The notes: generated from the sequence alone by a model not told the origin. A DNA stretch of 36,064 nt from an uncultured Prevotellaceae bacterium (GCA_902792855.1 CADBBP010000017.1:1-36064), one strand, 5' to 3'. Positions 25,163 through 34,535 are shown, counted from the first letter of the stretch. Numbers and translations: made by a program.

Positions 25163-26494
25163 TTAGAGGTTTCTGACGAGTGTCTTGAACTGCTCTCCGC
25201 GGTCTTCCATGTTCTTGAAGAGGTCGAAGCTTGCGCAGCAAGGGCTGAGCAGCACGGTGTCGCCCGGCATGGCCAGGCGGTAGCATTCGCTCACGCACGC
25301 TTCCATGCTGTGGGTGTCGGCGATGGTGACGCCCATGTTGTCGAAGAAATCGTGCAACTTGCTGTTGTCGGCGCCGAGGAAGACCAGTGCGCGGCATTTC
25401 TGCTTGACAAGCTCCTTTATCTCGTTGTAGTCGTTGCCCTTGTCCTTGCCTCCTATGATGAGGATGGTGGGGGTGGTCATGCTCTCGAGGGCATACCAGC
25501 AGGCGTCCACGTTGGTGGCCTTGGAGTCGTTGATCCATGTCACGCCTCTCACCGTGGCAACCTTCTCCAAGCGGTGCTCCACGCCGGGGAAGTCGCCAAG
25601 GCACTTGCGTATGCATTCCTTCCGAACACCGGCGATGTTGGCGGCCAGGCCGGCGGCCAAGGAGTTGTAGATGTTGTGCTTCCCCGTGAGGCTGAGTTCC
25701 TCCTGCTCCATGTTGAAGGGGGTGGGCTCCTCCAAGTGGTAAGTGCCCTCCTCGATGTATCCTATGGAACCTTTCTCCTTGAGCAGCGAGAAGGGGTATT
25801 GGATGGCCTTGATGTCGTATTTCTCCAACTCCTTCTTGATGACGGGGTCGTCGTTCCAGTAGATGAAGCTGTCGTCCGTGGTCTGGTTTTGTATGATGCG
25901 CATCTTGGCGTCCACGTAGTTCTGCATGCAGTAGTCGTATCTGTCAAGGTGGTCGGGCGTGATGTTGAGAAGGATGGCGATGTTGGCCCTGAAGTCATAC
26001 ATGTTCTCCAGTTGGAAGGAACTCAACTCGATGATGTAGTATTCGTGTGGCTCCTCCGCCACCTGCAGCGCAAGGCTTCTGCCTATGTTGCCCGCCAGAC
26101 CAGCGTCGTAGCCTGCCGACTTGAAGATGTGGTAGATGAGCGAGGTGGTGGTGGTTTTGCCGTTGCTGCCAGTGATGCATATCATCTTCGAGTTGGTGTA
26201 CCTTCCGGCGAACTCTATCTCGCTGATGATGCGTATGCCTTTCTGCACCGCCTTGACGATGATGGGGGCGGTGGGCGGGATTCCGGGACTTTTGATGATC
26301 TCGTCGGCTTGGAGGATGGCCTCCTCTGTGTGCTGTCCCTCCTCCCACTCGATGTGGTGGCTGTCGAGCATCGCCTTGTATTTGTCCTTGATGGGCGACA
26401 TGTCGGAGACGAACACGTCGAAGCCCTCTTTCTTTGCCAATACGGCGGCACCGGCTCCACTTTCGCCGGCTCCCAAAACAACTATTCTTTTCAT
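25163..26494 (-). CDS. murD: UDP-N-acetylmuramoylalanine--D-glutamate ligase
   Basis: Adds D-Glu to UDP-MurNAc-L-Ala. 443 residues from the ATG at 26492-26494 (MKRIVVLGAGESGAG); the frame is open two more codons to a TTG, but the ATG gives the standard start. Marks: ATP loop GSNGKTTTT (109-117), NITPDHLDRY (about 176-185), KHNIYNSLAAGLAA (about 270-283) and VTWINDSKATNVDACWYAL (about 314-332). The 102-base gap to mraY holds only a small GGCC hairpin and no clear promoter. Ends four bases before ftsW. Confidence 0.97.
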   Translation of the reverse strand: MKRIVVLGAGESGAGAAVLAKKEGFDVFVSDMSPIKDKYKAMLDSHHIEWEEGQHTEEAILQADEIIKSPGIPPTAPIIVKAVQKGIRIISEIEFAGRYTNSKMICITGSNGKTTTTSLIYHIFKSAGYDAGLAGNIGRSLALQVAEEPHEYYIIELSSFQLENMYDFRANIAILLNITPDHLDRYDYCMQNYVDAKMRIIQNQTTDDSFIYWNDDPVIKKELEKYDIKAIQYPFSLLKEKGSIGYIEEGTYHLEEPTPFNMEQEELSLTGKHNIYNSLAAGLAANIAGVRKECIRKCLGDFPGVEHRLEKVATVRGVTWINDSKATNVDACWYALESMTTPTILIIGGKDKGNDYNEIKELVKQKCRALVFLGADNSKLHDFFDNMGVTIADTHSMEACVSECYRLAMPGDTVLLSPCCASFDLFKNMEDRGEQFKTLVRNL

Positions 26495-26596
26495 TTCCAA
26501 ATCAATTATTTTCTTTCTCTTTTCGGGGTTTGACCCGTATTCTATGTCAACATTTCCTTGCTTGGTGTCCCGGCCTCACGGCCAGTGATTGCGTGC

Positions 26597-27868
26597 CTAC
26601 CTGATTTTCAGCGTGATGATGGCGATGGCCGCCAGGATGATGGTCGTAATCCAGAAGCGCACGGTGATTTTCGACTCGTGGAACTGCCTTTGGGGCCAGT
26701 TCCTGAAGATGAAGCGGCTGGTGGGGTCGAGGTCTTTGTCGAGCTTCCTGAAGTTGTCGTGGATGGGCGTTGCCCTGAATATCCTCACTCGCTCTCCCTT
26801 CCTTAGCTTGTATTTGAAATAGGCTGTCTGCATGATGACGCTCACACTCTCCACGAAGAAGATGCCGCAGAGGATGGGGAGCAGCAGCTCCTTGTGAATC
26901 ATGATGGCGCACACGCCGATGACCCCGCCTATCATGAGCGAACCGGTGTCTCCCATGAAGACCTGGGCTGGGTAGGCGTTGTACCACAGGAAGCCGATCA
27001 TGGCTCCGATGAATGCGCAGAGGAAGACGACGAGCTCCTGCGAGCCGGGGATGTACATGATGTTGAGGTAGGCGGCATACTCGATGTGGCTGCTCACGTA
27101 TGAGAGTATGCCGAGCGCCACTCCTATGATGGCGGAGTTGCCGGCGCACATCCCGTCCATCCCGTCGTTGAGGTTGGCTCCGTTGCTCACGGCCGTCACG
27201 ATGAATATGGTCAGGATGACGAAGAACACCCACCCGGCGGCGTGGCGGTATTTACCCATGAATGTGAACATCTTGGAGTAGTCGAGGTTGTGGTTCTTCA
27301 CAAAGGGAATGGTCGTGATGAGCGACTTCTCCGCCTGCGACTTGTGGGCCACTACCTTGTGGCTCTCCACGTGCTCGGTGGTGATGGTCTCGTTGATTTT
27401 GGCGTCGGGACTTGCCCACAGCGTGAGGCCCACGACGAGTCCCAGGATGATTTGCCCTGCAAGCTTGTAGGTGGGCTTGAGGCCGTCTTTCCTCTTCTTG
27501 AAAATCTTGATGTAGTCGTCGATGAAGCCCAAGAAGCCGAGCCAAAGCATGGTTCCGATGATGAGCAGCAGGTAGATGTTGCGCAGTCGGCCGAAGAGCA
27601 GGATGGGAACGAGGATGGAAACCATGATGATGATGCCACCCATGGAGGGCACGCCTTTCTTCTGGATGCCGAAGGGGTCGATGCTCCTGTCTCTCTGCAC
27701 CTCAGAAATGTGCCTCTTCTTCATATAGACGATGAACTTCTCACCAAACCAGGCGGAAATCATGAGTGAAATGATGAGCGCTGCCAGCGAACGGAATGAG
27801 ATGTACATCCACATGCCCGACCCTGGTATGTCGTATTGCTCGAGGAAGCGGAAGATGTAGTATAGCAT
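26597..27868 (-). CDS. mraY: Phospho-MurNAc-pentapeptide transferase
   Basis: Integral membrane enzyme that moves phospho-MurNAc-pentapeptide to undecaprenyl phosphate, forming lipid I. 423 residues, longer than the E. coli enzyme (360) as usual in Bacteroidetes, because of an inserted loop (about 160-195, INETITTEHVESHK region). Marks: EKFIVYMKKRHISEVQR (about 44-60), GGIIIMVSILVP, the catalytic-Asp segment FIDDYIKIFKKRKDGLKPTYKL (about 115-136), NGANLNDGMDGM (about 230-241) and ATPIHDNFRK near the end. Many membrane helices alternate with these loops. 15 bases after murE. Confidence 0.96.
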   Translation of the reverse strand: MLYYIFRFLEQYDIPGSGMWMYISFRSLAALIISLMISAWFGEKFIVYMKKRHISEVQRDRSIDPFGIQKKGVPSMGGIIIMVSILVPILLFGRLRNIYLLLIIGTMLWLGFLGFIDDYIKIFKKRKDGLKPTYKLAGQIILGLVVGLTLWASPDAKINETITTEHVESHKVVAHKSQAEKSLITTIPFVKNHNLDYSKMFTFMGKYRHAAGWVFFVILTIFIVTAVSNGANLNDGMDGMCAGNSAIIGVALGILSYVSSHIEYAAYLNIMYIPGSQELVVFLCAFIGAMIGFLWYNAYPAQVFMGDTGSLMIGGVIGVCAIMIHKELLLPILCGIFFVESVSVIMQTAYFKYKLRKGERVRIFRATPIHDNFRKLDKDLDPTSRFIFRNWPQRQFHESKITVRFWITTIILAAIAIITLKIR

Positions 27869-27883
27869 GGCGTTTGTCTGTTG

Positions 27884-29350
27884 TTAGTTGTTGTCTTGTT
27901 GGGTTGCGAAGATGGCCTCAAGCTCCTCCCTGTCGTCGAAGTGGTGCTTCACGCCGCGTATCTCCTGGTAGTTCTCGTGACCTTTACCGGCCACGAGTAT
28001 GACGTCGTTCTTCGTGGCAAGCTTGCAGGCCGTCTTGATGGCCTCCCTGCGGTCCACGATGGTCAGCACGTCCCTGCGCTGCTGTGCGCTGAGACCTTGC
28101 AGCATGTCGTCGATGATGTCTTGCGGCTCCTCGAAGCGGGGGTTGTCGCTCGTGATGATGGTGATGTCGCTCTGCTTGACGGCCTCCTGTGCCATGAGGG
28201 GGCGCTTGCCCTTGTCGCGGTTGCCGCCGGCTCCACAGACGGTGATGACGCGACCCTTGGACCGCAGCACCTCGTGGATGGCTCCGAGCACGTTGGCCAG
28301 GGCGTCGGGCGTGTGGGCGTAGTCCACAATGGCGGTGTAGCCTTCAGGCGAGCGCACGGGCTGCAGCCTTCCGCTGACGCTCTTGAGCGTGCTCAGCGTG
28401 ACGAGGATTTCCTCGGGGGACTTACCGAGCATCCTTGCAGCGGCATATACGGCGAGCAGGTTGCTGGCGTTGAATTTCCCGATGAACTGCACGCCTACTT
28501 CCCTTCCGTCGATTTCGAGGTACATTCCCTCAAAGTGGCATTCCAGGATTCTCGCCCTGAAGTCGGCCATTCTCTTTGTGGAGTATGTCTTCACCGTGGC
28601 CTTGGTGTTTTGCACCATGAAGAGGCCGTTTTTGTCGTCGGCGTTGGTGATGGCGAATGCCTTTTTGGGCAGTGCGTCGAAGAAGGCTTTCTTCGCGTCG
28701 CGGTAGTTCTCAAAGGTGCCGTGGTAGTCGAGGTGGTCGCGGGTGAGGTTGGTGAAGATGCCGCCGGTGAAGCGCAACCCGCCTATCCGGTGCTGGTGTA
28801 TGGCGTGGCTGCTGCACTCCATGAACACATACTCGCATCCCTCGTCGGCCATTCTTTTGAGCAGGCGGTTGAGATGGATGGGGTCGGGGGTGGTGTGTGT
28901 CGCTGGCACCTCCTCCCCGTCGATGTAGTTGCACACGGTGGAGAGCAGTCCGCATTTGTGACCCATCTTCCTCATCATATTATATAATAAGGTGGCGATG
29001 GTGGTTTTCCCGTTTGTCCCGGTCACTCCCACCAAGCGTGTTCGCTCAGATGGGTTCCCGCAGAAGGTGGTGGCCACCACACCAACGGCTTTCTCCGTGG
29101 ATGGGGTGACGACGTATGTCACGCCCGGGGCGAGGGTTGCTGGCTCTTGCTCGCAGAGGATGGCTGTCGCTCCTTGCGCCACAGCCTTGTCGATGTATTG
29201 GTGTCCGTCGGTTTGGGTCCCCCTCACGGCCACGAAGAGGTGTCCTTGTCCCACTTGCCGTGAGTCGATGTTCACCTCGGCTATTTCGATGTCGAGGCTG
29301 CCGTTCACCGTCACGGTCTTGATGTTCTTCAGTATCTCCTTTAGTGTCAT
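27884..29350 (-). CDS. murE: UDP-MurNAc-tripeptide synthetase, meso-diaminopimelate type
   Basis: Adds the third residue of the peptide stem. 488 residues from ATG 29348-29350 ([17 protein letters not shown]); a longer frame exists upstream but lies over the PASTA end of ftsI. Marks: ATP loop [11 protein letters not shown] (111-121), [11 protein letters not shown] (201-211), [13 protein letters not shown] (293-305) and [10 protein letters not shown] (342-351). The acceptor-site motif is DNPR (402-405), which marks meso-diaminopimelate, not lysine, as substrate, as expected for Gram-negative peptidoglycan. 13 bases after ftsI. Confidence 0.96.
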   Translation of the reverse strand: MTLKEILKNIKTVTVNGSLDIEIAEVNIDSRQVGQGHLFVAVRGTQTDGHQYIDKAVAQGATAILCEQEPATLAPGVTYVVTPSTEKAVGVVATTFCGNPSERTRLVGVTGTNGKTTIATLLYNMMRKMGHKCGLLSTVCNYIDGEEVPATHTTPDPIHLNRLLKRMADEGCEYVFMECSSHAIHQHRIGGLRFTGGIFTNLTRDHLDYHGTFENYRDAKKAFFDALPKKAFAITNADDKNGLFMVQNTKATVKTYSTKRMADFRARILECHFEGMYLEIDGREVGVQFIGKFNASNLLAVYAAARMLGKSPEEILVTLSTLKSVSGRLQPVRSPEGYTAIVDYAHTPDALANVLGAIHEVLRSKGRVITVCGAGGNRDKGKRPLMAQEAVKQSDITIITSDNPRFEEPQDIIDDMLQGLSAQQRRDVLTIVDRREAIKTACKLATKNDVILVAGKGHENYQEIRGVKHHFDDREELEAIFATQQDNN

Positions 29351-29363
29351 ATTGTAGCGCTTT

Positions 29364-30971
29364 TTATTTTCTGTATTGTAGGGTGAGCACGCATGTGGTG
29401 CCCTTTTTCGCTTTCTCTCCGGCGGCCAAACTTTGTGCCACCACTTTGCCCCTTCCTTCCAAGCGGGTCTTGATGCCGCTCCTCTCCATGAGATAGACGG
29501 CGTCGCGGGCGCCCATGCCGTGCACGTCGGGCACGATGTCACGTGGCGTGGCGCTCTTCTGGTCGAGCAGGTATTGTGCGGGGTCCATGCCCACCACGCC
29601 CCAGAAGGGTGAGGCTCCGTCGGTGTTGGCCCATCTCCCGATGCTTCGGTAGCCCAAGTGGTTGAGCACGGTCTGTGCCGAGGCGAGGTTGCCGTTGAGC
29701 GTCGTCGGCCTTCGCTCCGTGCTGTCCTCTTGCGCGCTTTGGATGTCCATGCTCAGGTTGTGTGCCATGATGCCCTCGGCGATGTTGTGGAACACCCATC
29801 CGCTCATCGTTCCACCGGAGGCCGGCAGACCCGACTTTTGCAGGCAGACGATGCAGCTGTATCTCGGTGCGTCGGCAGGGAAGTAGCCCACGAAACTGAC
29901 GAGGTAGTGCAGTCCACCGGCCTTGTAGCCGATTTTCTCCTTCGCGATTTGTGCCGTTCCCGTTTTCCCGGCAATGGCGAAGGACTCCGACTTGGCTTTC
30001 TTCCCGGTGCCGTTGTGCACCACCTTGTAGAGCATGTCTTGAACCTTGGCCAAGGTGGAGGGCTTGCATATCTGCTGCTTGAGCACCACCGGCGGTATCT
30101 CGGTGGCCACGTCGTCTTTGATCCTCATCTTCACCAGTCTTGGCTGCATCATCTTGCCGTTGTTGGCGATGGCGTTGTAGAAGGTGAGTGTGGAGATGGG
30201 CGGTATCTGCGTCTCATAGCCTATGCTCATCCACGGCAGCGTGGTGCCGCTCCAGATGCGCTCGCCTTTCGAGTTCTTCTGGTTGGGGTACCTGATGTTG
30301 GGCTTGGCGTATCCGATGATGGGGAGCTTGAGGTCTTCGCCGATGCCCACCCTGTAGAGCCCGTCCACGAAGCGCTGGGGGTCGTTCTGGTAGAATTTGT
30401 CGATGACCTTGCTGATGCCGATGTTGGAACTCACCTGCAGCGCCCTGCTCAGCGAGATGGTGCCATATCCGCCCGATGCACGGTTGTGGTCGTTCATCTG
30501 TGCGCCGTGCATCATGGCTTGTCCGTTGCCTGTCTGCACCATGTATGAGGTGTCCACCACTCCGTCGTCGAGGGCCACCATGACCGATGCCGTCTTGAAC
30601 ACGCTGCCGGGCTCGAGCAGGTCGGCAACGGCGTGGTTCCTTCGCTCGGCGAGGTTCCCTCCAGGTGTCTTCTCTAAGTTGACGATGGCCTTGATGTCAC
30701 CCGTGGCAACCTCCATGACGATGGCCACTCCCACGTCGGCGTTGATTTCCTTCATCTCGTCGGCCACGGCCTTCTCGGCGATGTCCTGCATCTGCACGTT
30801 GATGGTGGTCACGATGTCCTCGCCGTCGATGGGCTCCACGTCAACAAACTTGAGTTTCCTGTTCCTCACCTGCTGTTTGTGGTATAGTCCAGGGGTTCCA
30901 CGAAGGACGCTGTCGAACGACTGTTCGAGGCCGAACCTTGGCTTGTCCATCTCTCCATACATGTCGCCCAC
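29364..30971 (-). CDS. ftsI: FtsI (PBP3) transpeptidase part, out of frame with its N-terminus
   Basis: C-terminal part of the septal transpeptidase that crosslinks peptidoglycan behind FtsW. Starting at the ATG 30969-30971, 535 residues: end of the pedestal domain ([15 protein letters not shown]), then the penicillin-binding domain with SVFK (catalytic S123, K126), SSN (181-183) and KTGTAQ (336-341), and a C-terminal PASTA domain (about 470-533). The family-like sequence extends about 22 codons upstream of this ATG in the same frame (GFHYNENNARKRPFGTLAYRT), so the ATG is only the first Met after the break. The membrane anchor is encoded separately at 31018-31398 in another frame. As written, this piece would be cytoplasmic and inactive in division. 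Confidence 0.93.
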   Translation of the reverse strand: MGDMYGEMDKPRFGLEQSFDSVLRGTPGLYHKQQVRNRKLKFVDVEPIDGEDIVTTINVQMQDIAEKAVADEMKEINADVGVAIVMEVATGDIKAIVNLEKTPGGNLAERRNHAVADLLEPGSVFKTASVMVALDDGVVDTSYMVQTGNGQAMMHGAQMNDHNRASGGYGTISLSRALQVSSNIGISKVIDKFYQNDPQRFVDGLYRVGIGEDLKLPIIGYAKPNIRYPNQKNSKGERIWSGTTLPWMSIGYETQIPPISTLTFYNAIANNGKMMQPRLVKMRIKDDVATEIPPVVLKQQICKPSTLAKVQDMLYKVVHNGTGKKAKSESFAIAGKTGTAQIAKEKIGYKAGGLHYLVSFVGYFPADAPRYSCIVCLQKSGLPASGGTMSGWVFHNIAEGIMAHNLSMDIQSAQEDSTERRPTTLNGNLASAQTVLNHLGYRSIGRWANTDGASPFWGVVGMDPAQYLLDQKSATPRDIVPDVHGMGARDAVYLMERSGIKTRLEGRGKVVAQSLAAGEKAKKGTTCVLTLQYRK

Positions 30972-31017
30972 GGTGCGGTAGGCGAGTGTCCCGAAGGGTC
31001 TTTTCCTGGCATTGTTC

Positions 31018-31398
31018 TCATTGTAGTGGAAGCCGTGCCTTGAACTCTGCTGCCGTTTTCTCGGGGAAGATTTCGTGGAGCCCGTCGCAGATGCTGTCCA
31101 CTTTCTCCTTCCACAAGGAGTCTTTCTTTTCGCCTCCCGCCTTGAAGTCCATGTACATCTTGTATTCGGGCAGGGAACTTGCCATGAGTTCTCCCTTGTC
31201 GCTCAGGATGTTCCCCCTGTTGGGATGCAGTTCTATGGCTTCGTGCTTCTCCTTTTGGTTGGCCACCTTCATCCAGTAGTCACGCTTCACGGTCATCGTG
31301 TAAACCGACTTGACCACCACCGCCACACCGATGATGGTCATCAGTATGGCAATGAAGGTGTATCTTGGCATGATGTTGTTGTTGTCGAATGTGCTCAT
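31018..31398 (-). CDS. ftsI: FtsI (PBP3) N-terminal part, frameshifted
   Basis: 126 codons from ATG 31396-31398: a short cytoplasmic start, one membrane helix (about 13-34), then the start of the pedestal domain with the typical RGNILSDKGELMASSLPEYKMY split over residues 61-82. It keeps family sequence to FKARL (about 119-123) and then runs into PLQ and TGA. The missing linker of some 30-50 residues and the change of frame place the break at about 31030-31038, where CGGCTT is shared by both frames (arginine-leucine in one, glycine-phenylalanine in the other). This piece alone is an anchor without enzyme. Seven bases after the ftsL-like gene. Confidence 0.9.
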   Translation of the reverse strand: MSTFDNNNIMPRYTFIAILMTIIGVAVVVKSVYTMTVKRDYWMKVANQKEKHEAIELHPNRGNILSDKGELMASSLPEYKMYMDFKAGGEKKDSLWKEKVDSICDGLHEIFPEKTAAEFKARLPLQ

Positions 31399-31405
31399 GT
31401 CCTTT

Positions 31406-31963
31406 TCAGTTGGGTACGACGATGATGTATGGTGGCTGGTCCGCAGGCTGGATGATGCTGTCGTTGTTGGCTCTGAGCATCTGCTGCACGTGGCTCTCCC
31501 TGCATCGCTCGGTGAGTTCGCTGGAGAGCGAGAGGGTCTTGTATCTCGACTTGCTCAACGTGGTGTTGAGGTTGTCGATTTTTATTTGCTGTTGCTGGCA
31601 ACTGTATCTGTTGGAGATGTAGAGTATGGCGAAGACGGTGATGATGAGGAAGAGCCATATTTGTTTCCTGATGGCCTGTGTGTTGAGGATGTCTCCACCA
31701 AGGATGGTACGCAGGGCTTGTGACGAGGAGAAAGGTTTCTCGTCCTCCCTTGCGTTTTCCTCGATGACTTCCTTGAGCGTGGGGCGTGCCTGTTCAGGCT
31801 CGCCGGCGGTGTCTTCATCGTCCGCCGGCGAGCTTTCGTCGGTGTCAACGGCTGTTGTGGCTCTTTCCTCGGCATCCTCCTCCCCGCCGGGATGGAATTG
31901 TGCCATGTCTTCCTGGTCCATGGCATCCGTTGCCTCGTTGTTGATGTTTCCTTTTTTTCTCAT
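31406..31963 (-). CDS. FtsL-like cell division protein
   Basis: 185 residues. An acidic, probably disordered cytoplasmic region (about 1-95, with DTDESSPADDEDTAGEPE), one membrane helix (about 101-118, IWLFLIITVFAILYIS), then a periplasmic coiled coil (QQQQIKIDNLNTTLSKSRYKTLSL and on, about 122-165) and an end rich in Pro and hydrophobics (QPPYIIVVPN). Topology and position between rsmH and ftsI are those of FtsL; in Bacteroidetes such proteins are annotated as FtsL-like because sequence similarity to E. coli FtsL is low. It would form the FtsQ-FtsL subcomplex of the divisome. 97 bases follow rsmH, with a small GCCTC/GAGGC hairpin (32042-32054). Confidence 0.85.
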   Translation of the reverse strand: MRKKGNINNEATDAMDQEDMAQFHPGGEEDAEERATTAVDTDESSPADDEDTAGEPEQARPTLKEVIEENAREDEKPFSSSQALRTILGGDILNTQAIRKQIWLFLIITVFAILYISNRYSCQQQQIKIDNLNTTLSKSRYKTLSLSSELTERCRESHVQQMLRANNDSIIQPADQPPYIIVVPN

Positions 31964-32060
31964 GTTCCAATCACATTTCTTCGGTTTTCATCTGCACTGC
32001 TTGCAGGTGTGTGTCGTGTTTTAAGTTTTGAATATATGGTGGCCTCAAAGAGGCTTTGTG

Positions 32061-32975
32061 TCACAGCTTTTCTGCCACCCTTAGTTTGGCGCTCCTGCTC
32101 CTTGGGTTGGCTTCTGTCTCTTCTTGTGTGGGGGTCTCCGGCTTGTTGGTCAGGGGCTTCAGTGGGGCGCTCGACCTCCCGTAGAAGTCTTTCTCCACCA
32201 CGCCGGCGGTGTTTCCGGCCCTCATCATGTTTTTCACGATGCGGTCCTCCAGGCTGTGGTAGGTGATGACCACCAGTCTTCCTCCGCTTGCAAGGAGCGT
32301 GGTGGCGCTGTCGAGGAGCTCGGTCAGGGCTTCCATCTCGTGGTTGACCTCGATGCGCAGTGCCTGGAACACCTTTGTCACCTCTTTCTTCTCCCTCTCG
32401 CGGGGGAAGAGTCCCTTGAGACACTCTGCCAATGCCATGGTGGTGGCGATGGGCCTTTCAGCCCTTGCCTTGACGATGGCTTGTGCCACCCGTCGGGCGT
32501 TTCTCAGTTCGCCGTAAAGGTGGAGGAGGCTGGCGAGCTGTTGCTCGTCATACTCGTTCACCACGTCGGCGGCGCTCAGCCTCGCACTTTTGTTCATCCT
32601 CATGTCGAGAGGACCGTCCTGACGGAAGGAGAACCCCCGGCTGCCGTCGTCGAAATGGTGGCTCGACACCCCCAAGTCGGCAAGCAGTCCGTCGATGTGC
32701 TCCACGCCGTAGTAGCGCATCCAGTTGCTCAGATACCTGAAGTTGCTCTGCACGAAGGTGAGGCGTGGGTCGGAGGGGAGGTTGCCTCGTGCGTCGCTGT
32801 CCTGGTCGAAGGCGAAGAGGCGGCCCCCGTCGCCCAACCTGGAGAGCAGTTCCTTGCTGTGACCGCCGCCGCCGAAGGTGGCATCCACGTAGATGCCCTG
32901 AGGCTTGATGTCCAGGCCTCTCATGCTCTCCTCGAGCATGACGGGGGTGTGGTATGTGGCTTGCTGGCTGTCCAT
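32061..32975 (-). CDS. rsmH: 16S rRNA (cytosine-N4)-methyltransferase
   Basis: SAM-dependent methyltransferase (MraW) that modifies C1402 of 16S rRNA. 304 residues. Marks: start YHTPVMLEESMRGLD (8-22), SAM-binding YVDATFGGGGHSKELL (29-44), GLLADLGVSSHHFDDGSRGFSFRQDGPLDMRMN (about 99-131, the family's most conserved block), RIEVNHEMEALTELL (about 208-222) and VVITYHSLEDRIVKNMMR (about 235-252). Six bases after mraZ. Part of the dcw operon in most bacteria. Confidence 0.96.
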   Translation of the reverse strand: MDSQQATYHTPVMLEESMRGLDIKPQGIYVDATFGGGGHSKELLSRLGDGGRLFAFDQDSDARGNLPSDPRLTFVQSNFRYLSNWMRYYGVEHIDGLLADLGVSSHHFDDGSRGFSFRQDGPLDMRMNKSARLSAADVVNEYDEQQLASLLHLYGELRNARRVAQAIVKARAERPIATTMALAECLKGLFPREREKKEVTKVFQALRIEVNHEMEALTELLDSATTLLASGGRLVVITYHSLEDRIVKNMMRAGNTAGVVEKDFYGRSSAPLKPLTNKPETPTQEETEANPRSRSAKLRVAEKL

Positions 32976-32981
32976 CGTCTC

Positions 32982-33449
32982 CTATTCTTCTTGTGTCGGC
33001 GGCTCGTCGCCCATGAGTTCGGCAAGGGCGGCGGTGAACTCCTCTGCCTCGACAAATGGCTTCTCCGTGTTGCCCGTGCTCCACACCTCGATGTAGTCGC
33101 CCATGCCTATGAAGCGGATGCCTTGCGTGATGCCGGCGGCTTCGAGCAGGCGGCGCGGGATGAGGATGCGACCGCTGGCGTCGGGGTATGCGATTTCCAC
33201 GTCGGAGAGGAATTGCCTGTATATTTGTTGGTGGCGCGGGTTCCATCTGTTGATGCGGGCCCGCATGCTGTCCATCAGCTCGTTCCATGCCTTTTCCGGA
33301 TAGAGGTTGAGGCAGGGCTGATAGACGTCCTTTCGAAGCACGAGCGCACCGCCCTCCTCGCCCTGCAGCACCTTGCGGAAGGTGGCGGGGAGGAAGACAC
33401 GGCCTTTTATGTCGGTCTTGGCCTCTATGTTGCCCAATAATCGCTTCAT
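32982..33449 (-). CDS. mraZ: Transcriptional regulator MraZ
   Basis: 155 residues with two AbrB-like (SpoVT-AbrB) domains: residues about 5-50 (GNIEAKTDIKGRVFLPATFRKVL) and about 82-125 (EIAYPDASGRILIPRRLLEAAGI), each carrying the DxxGRxxxP loop. MraZ forms a ring and binds three direct repeats in front of its own operon, repressing the dcw genes in E. coli. The matching site is present just upstream. The first gene of the operon; start MKRLLGNIEAK. Confidence 0.95.
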   Translation of the reverse strand: MKRLLGNIEAKTDIKGRVFLPATFRKVLQGEEGGALVLRKDVYQPCLNLYPEKAWNELMDSMRARINRWNPRHQQIYRQFLSDVEIAYPDASGRILIPRRLLEAAGITQGIRFIGMGDYIEVWSTGNTEKPFVEAEEFTAALAELMGDEPPTQEE

Positions 33450-33476
33450 TTGCTCGACTTTGCTTGAAATTGGCTA

Positions 33477-33484
33477 CAAAATTA
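33477..33484 (-). promoter_or_regulatory. -7 box of the mraZ (dcw) promoter
   Basis: On the minus strand TAATTTTG matches TAnnTTTG exactly, 28 bases before the mraZ start codon. The -33 position falls inside the MraZ repeats and has no TTTG, which is what one would expect if MraZ competes there with RNA polymerase. Confidence 0.6.
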
Positions 33485-33491
33485 AACATTT

Positions 33492-33519
33492 TCCTCCACT
33501 TTCCCCCATTTTTCCCCAC
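33492..33519 (-). promoter_or_regulatory. MraZ operator, three direct repeats
   Basis: On the minus strand TGGGGAAAAA, TGGGGGAAAG and TGGAGGAAAA follow one another with exactly 10 bases period (repeat anchors at 33518, 33508 and 33498). This is the layout known for MraZ in other bacteria (TGGGN boxes one helical turn apart), directly upstream of the mraZ -7 box. The third box has one change (TGGAG). Confidence 0.8.
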
Positions 33520-33643
33520 CTTTTTTACAAAAAAAATTAGTGGGGCGGCATCGGGGCTCTCCGGCGTGTACATGGAGGGTGCATGCTCTTTTTCTAATAC
33601 AGTGTCAAAATAGCCACTTTCTATCTTATTTTTCCATAAAAAC

Positions 33644-33715
33644 TCCACCAAAAACCTCCATTCGCCGTTGGGAATTGCATCCATGTAATTCCTAACGCAA
33701 TGAGCTCTTGGTGGA
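33644..33715 (-). terminator. Nested hairpin after the lipoprotein gene
   Basis: Outer arms TCCACCAA (33644-33651) and TTGGTGGA (33708-33715) enclose inner arms GTTGGGAATT (33667-33676) and AATTCCTAAC (33687-33696, one wobble). Read on the minus strand, GTTTTTAT follows the outer stem, so a large imperfect terminator for the lipoprotein gene is likely. It lies about 25 bases past that gene's stop and before the dcw promoter. Confidence 0.5.
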
Positions 33716-33737
33716 ATACTGTTCTATGGCTCGGCTG

Positions 33738-34535
33738 TTACCGCACTCTCATCATGCGCAGGATGGTGTAGTAGGTGCTTCCGTCCTTGCGTTCGCGCAG
33801 GGCGTACCAGGTCATGATGTCGTTCTTTATGCTGGCAATTTCCCACCACTCTCGCTTCTCTATGCCGTCGTTGTTGGTCCAGCGTGTGCAGAGCAGGGTG
33901 CCATCGACGATGTATTCGCTCAACGTGTTCACGTCGGCCACCCACTCCCCATTGGCATCTTTGCGGTAGTAGTTGTAGGTGCCGTCGTAATTGTACTGCC
34001 AGCGGTGCAGTTGGCCGTCGCCATAGAGGTCGTCGTTGATGCCTTCCCAAGTGCCGAGAATGTCATCGCGGTAGTCACTCATCACCTTGGTCCACATGAT
34101 GGTGCCGGAATTGTCGCCGGAGATGAGTTCGCCATTGCTGTAAACTCTGTATTTCGATTCTGTCAGCATCTCAAATTCGATGATGGCTTTCATGGTGAGT
34201 TCGGCTTCCACGGTAGTGAACGCATTAATGATGCCGCTCATCGTAATCTTGTCGCCGCTGATGGTGACATCGCATGGAATGCGGTTGCTCCATTTCTTTT
34301 GGTGCTCCGTAAAATCTACTCGGGATGTAGTGAAGTAACCCGTCGTGGGTGAATCAAAGGTGTAAACCATTTTCTCGTTGGTTGGCAAAGTGCGTCCGTC
34401 GAGCTGTGTCATCATCCACTTGCCGGCAATCTTTCCAGAGAGGTTGTTGAAGTTGGTGTTGTCGATGTCCTCTCTGTCGCAAGAGGAGAAGAGCATGACC
34501 GCGAGGGCCAGCATCACAAATATTTTTCTTTCCAT
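33738..34535 (-). CDS. Lipoprotein with two lipocalin-like modules
   Basis: 265 residues. Lipoprotein signal peptide with lipobox LFSSC (Cys at about 19: MERKIFVMLALAVMLFSSC). Two similar halves each begin with a GxW block: GKIAGKWMMTQLDG (about 33-46) and DDILGTWEGINDD (about 155-167), followed by beta strands with YTFD/YNYDGTYNYY. This is the pattern of small beta-barrel (lipocalin-like) proteins common on the Bacteroidales surface; the ligand is unknown. It stands alone with a consensus promoter and a leader of roughly 170 bases. Its end points toward the mraZ start, separated by a hairpin. Confidence 0.75.
   Translation of the reverse strand: MERKIFVMLALAVMLFSSCDREDIDNTNFNNLSGKIAGKWMMTQLDGRTLPTNEKMVYTFDSPTTGYFTTSRVDFTEHQKKWSNRIPCDVTISGDKITMSGIINAFTTVEAELTMKAIIEFEMLTESKYRVYSNGELISGDNSGTIMWTKVMSDYRDDILGTWEGINDDLYGDGQLHRWQYNYDGTYNYYRKDANGEWVADVNTLSEYIVDGTLLCTRWTNNDGIEKREWWEIASIKNDIMTWYALRERKDGSTYYTILRMMRVR

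Noticed and set aside
32548..33684. 378-codon minus-strand frame across the mraZ leader, mraZ and rsmH in another frame
   Set aside because: The part over mraZ and rsmH is Arg/His-rich shadow sequence. The leader part reads more like a protein, but it crosses the MraZ operator and promoter, so a real gene is unlikely.
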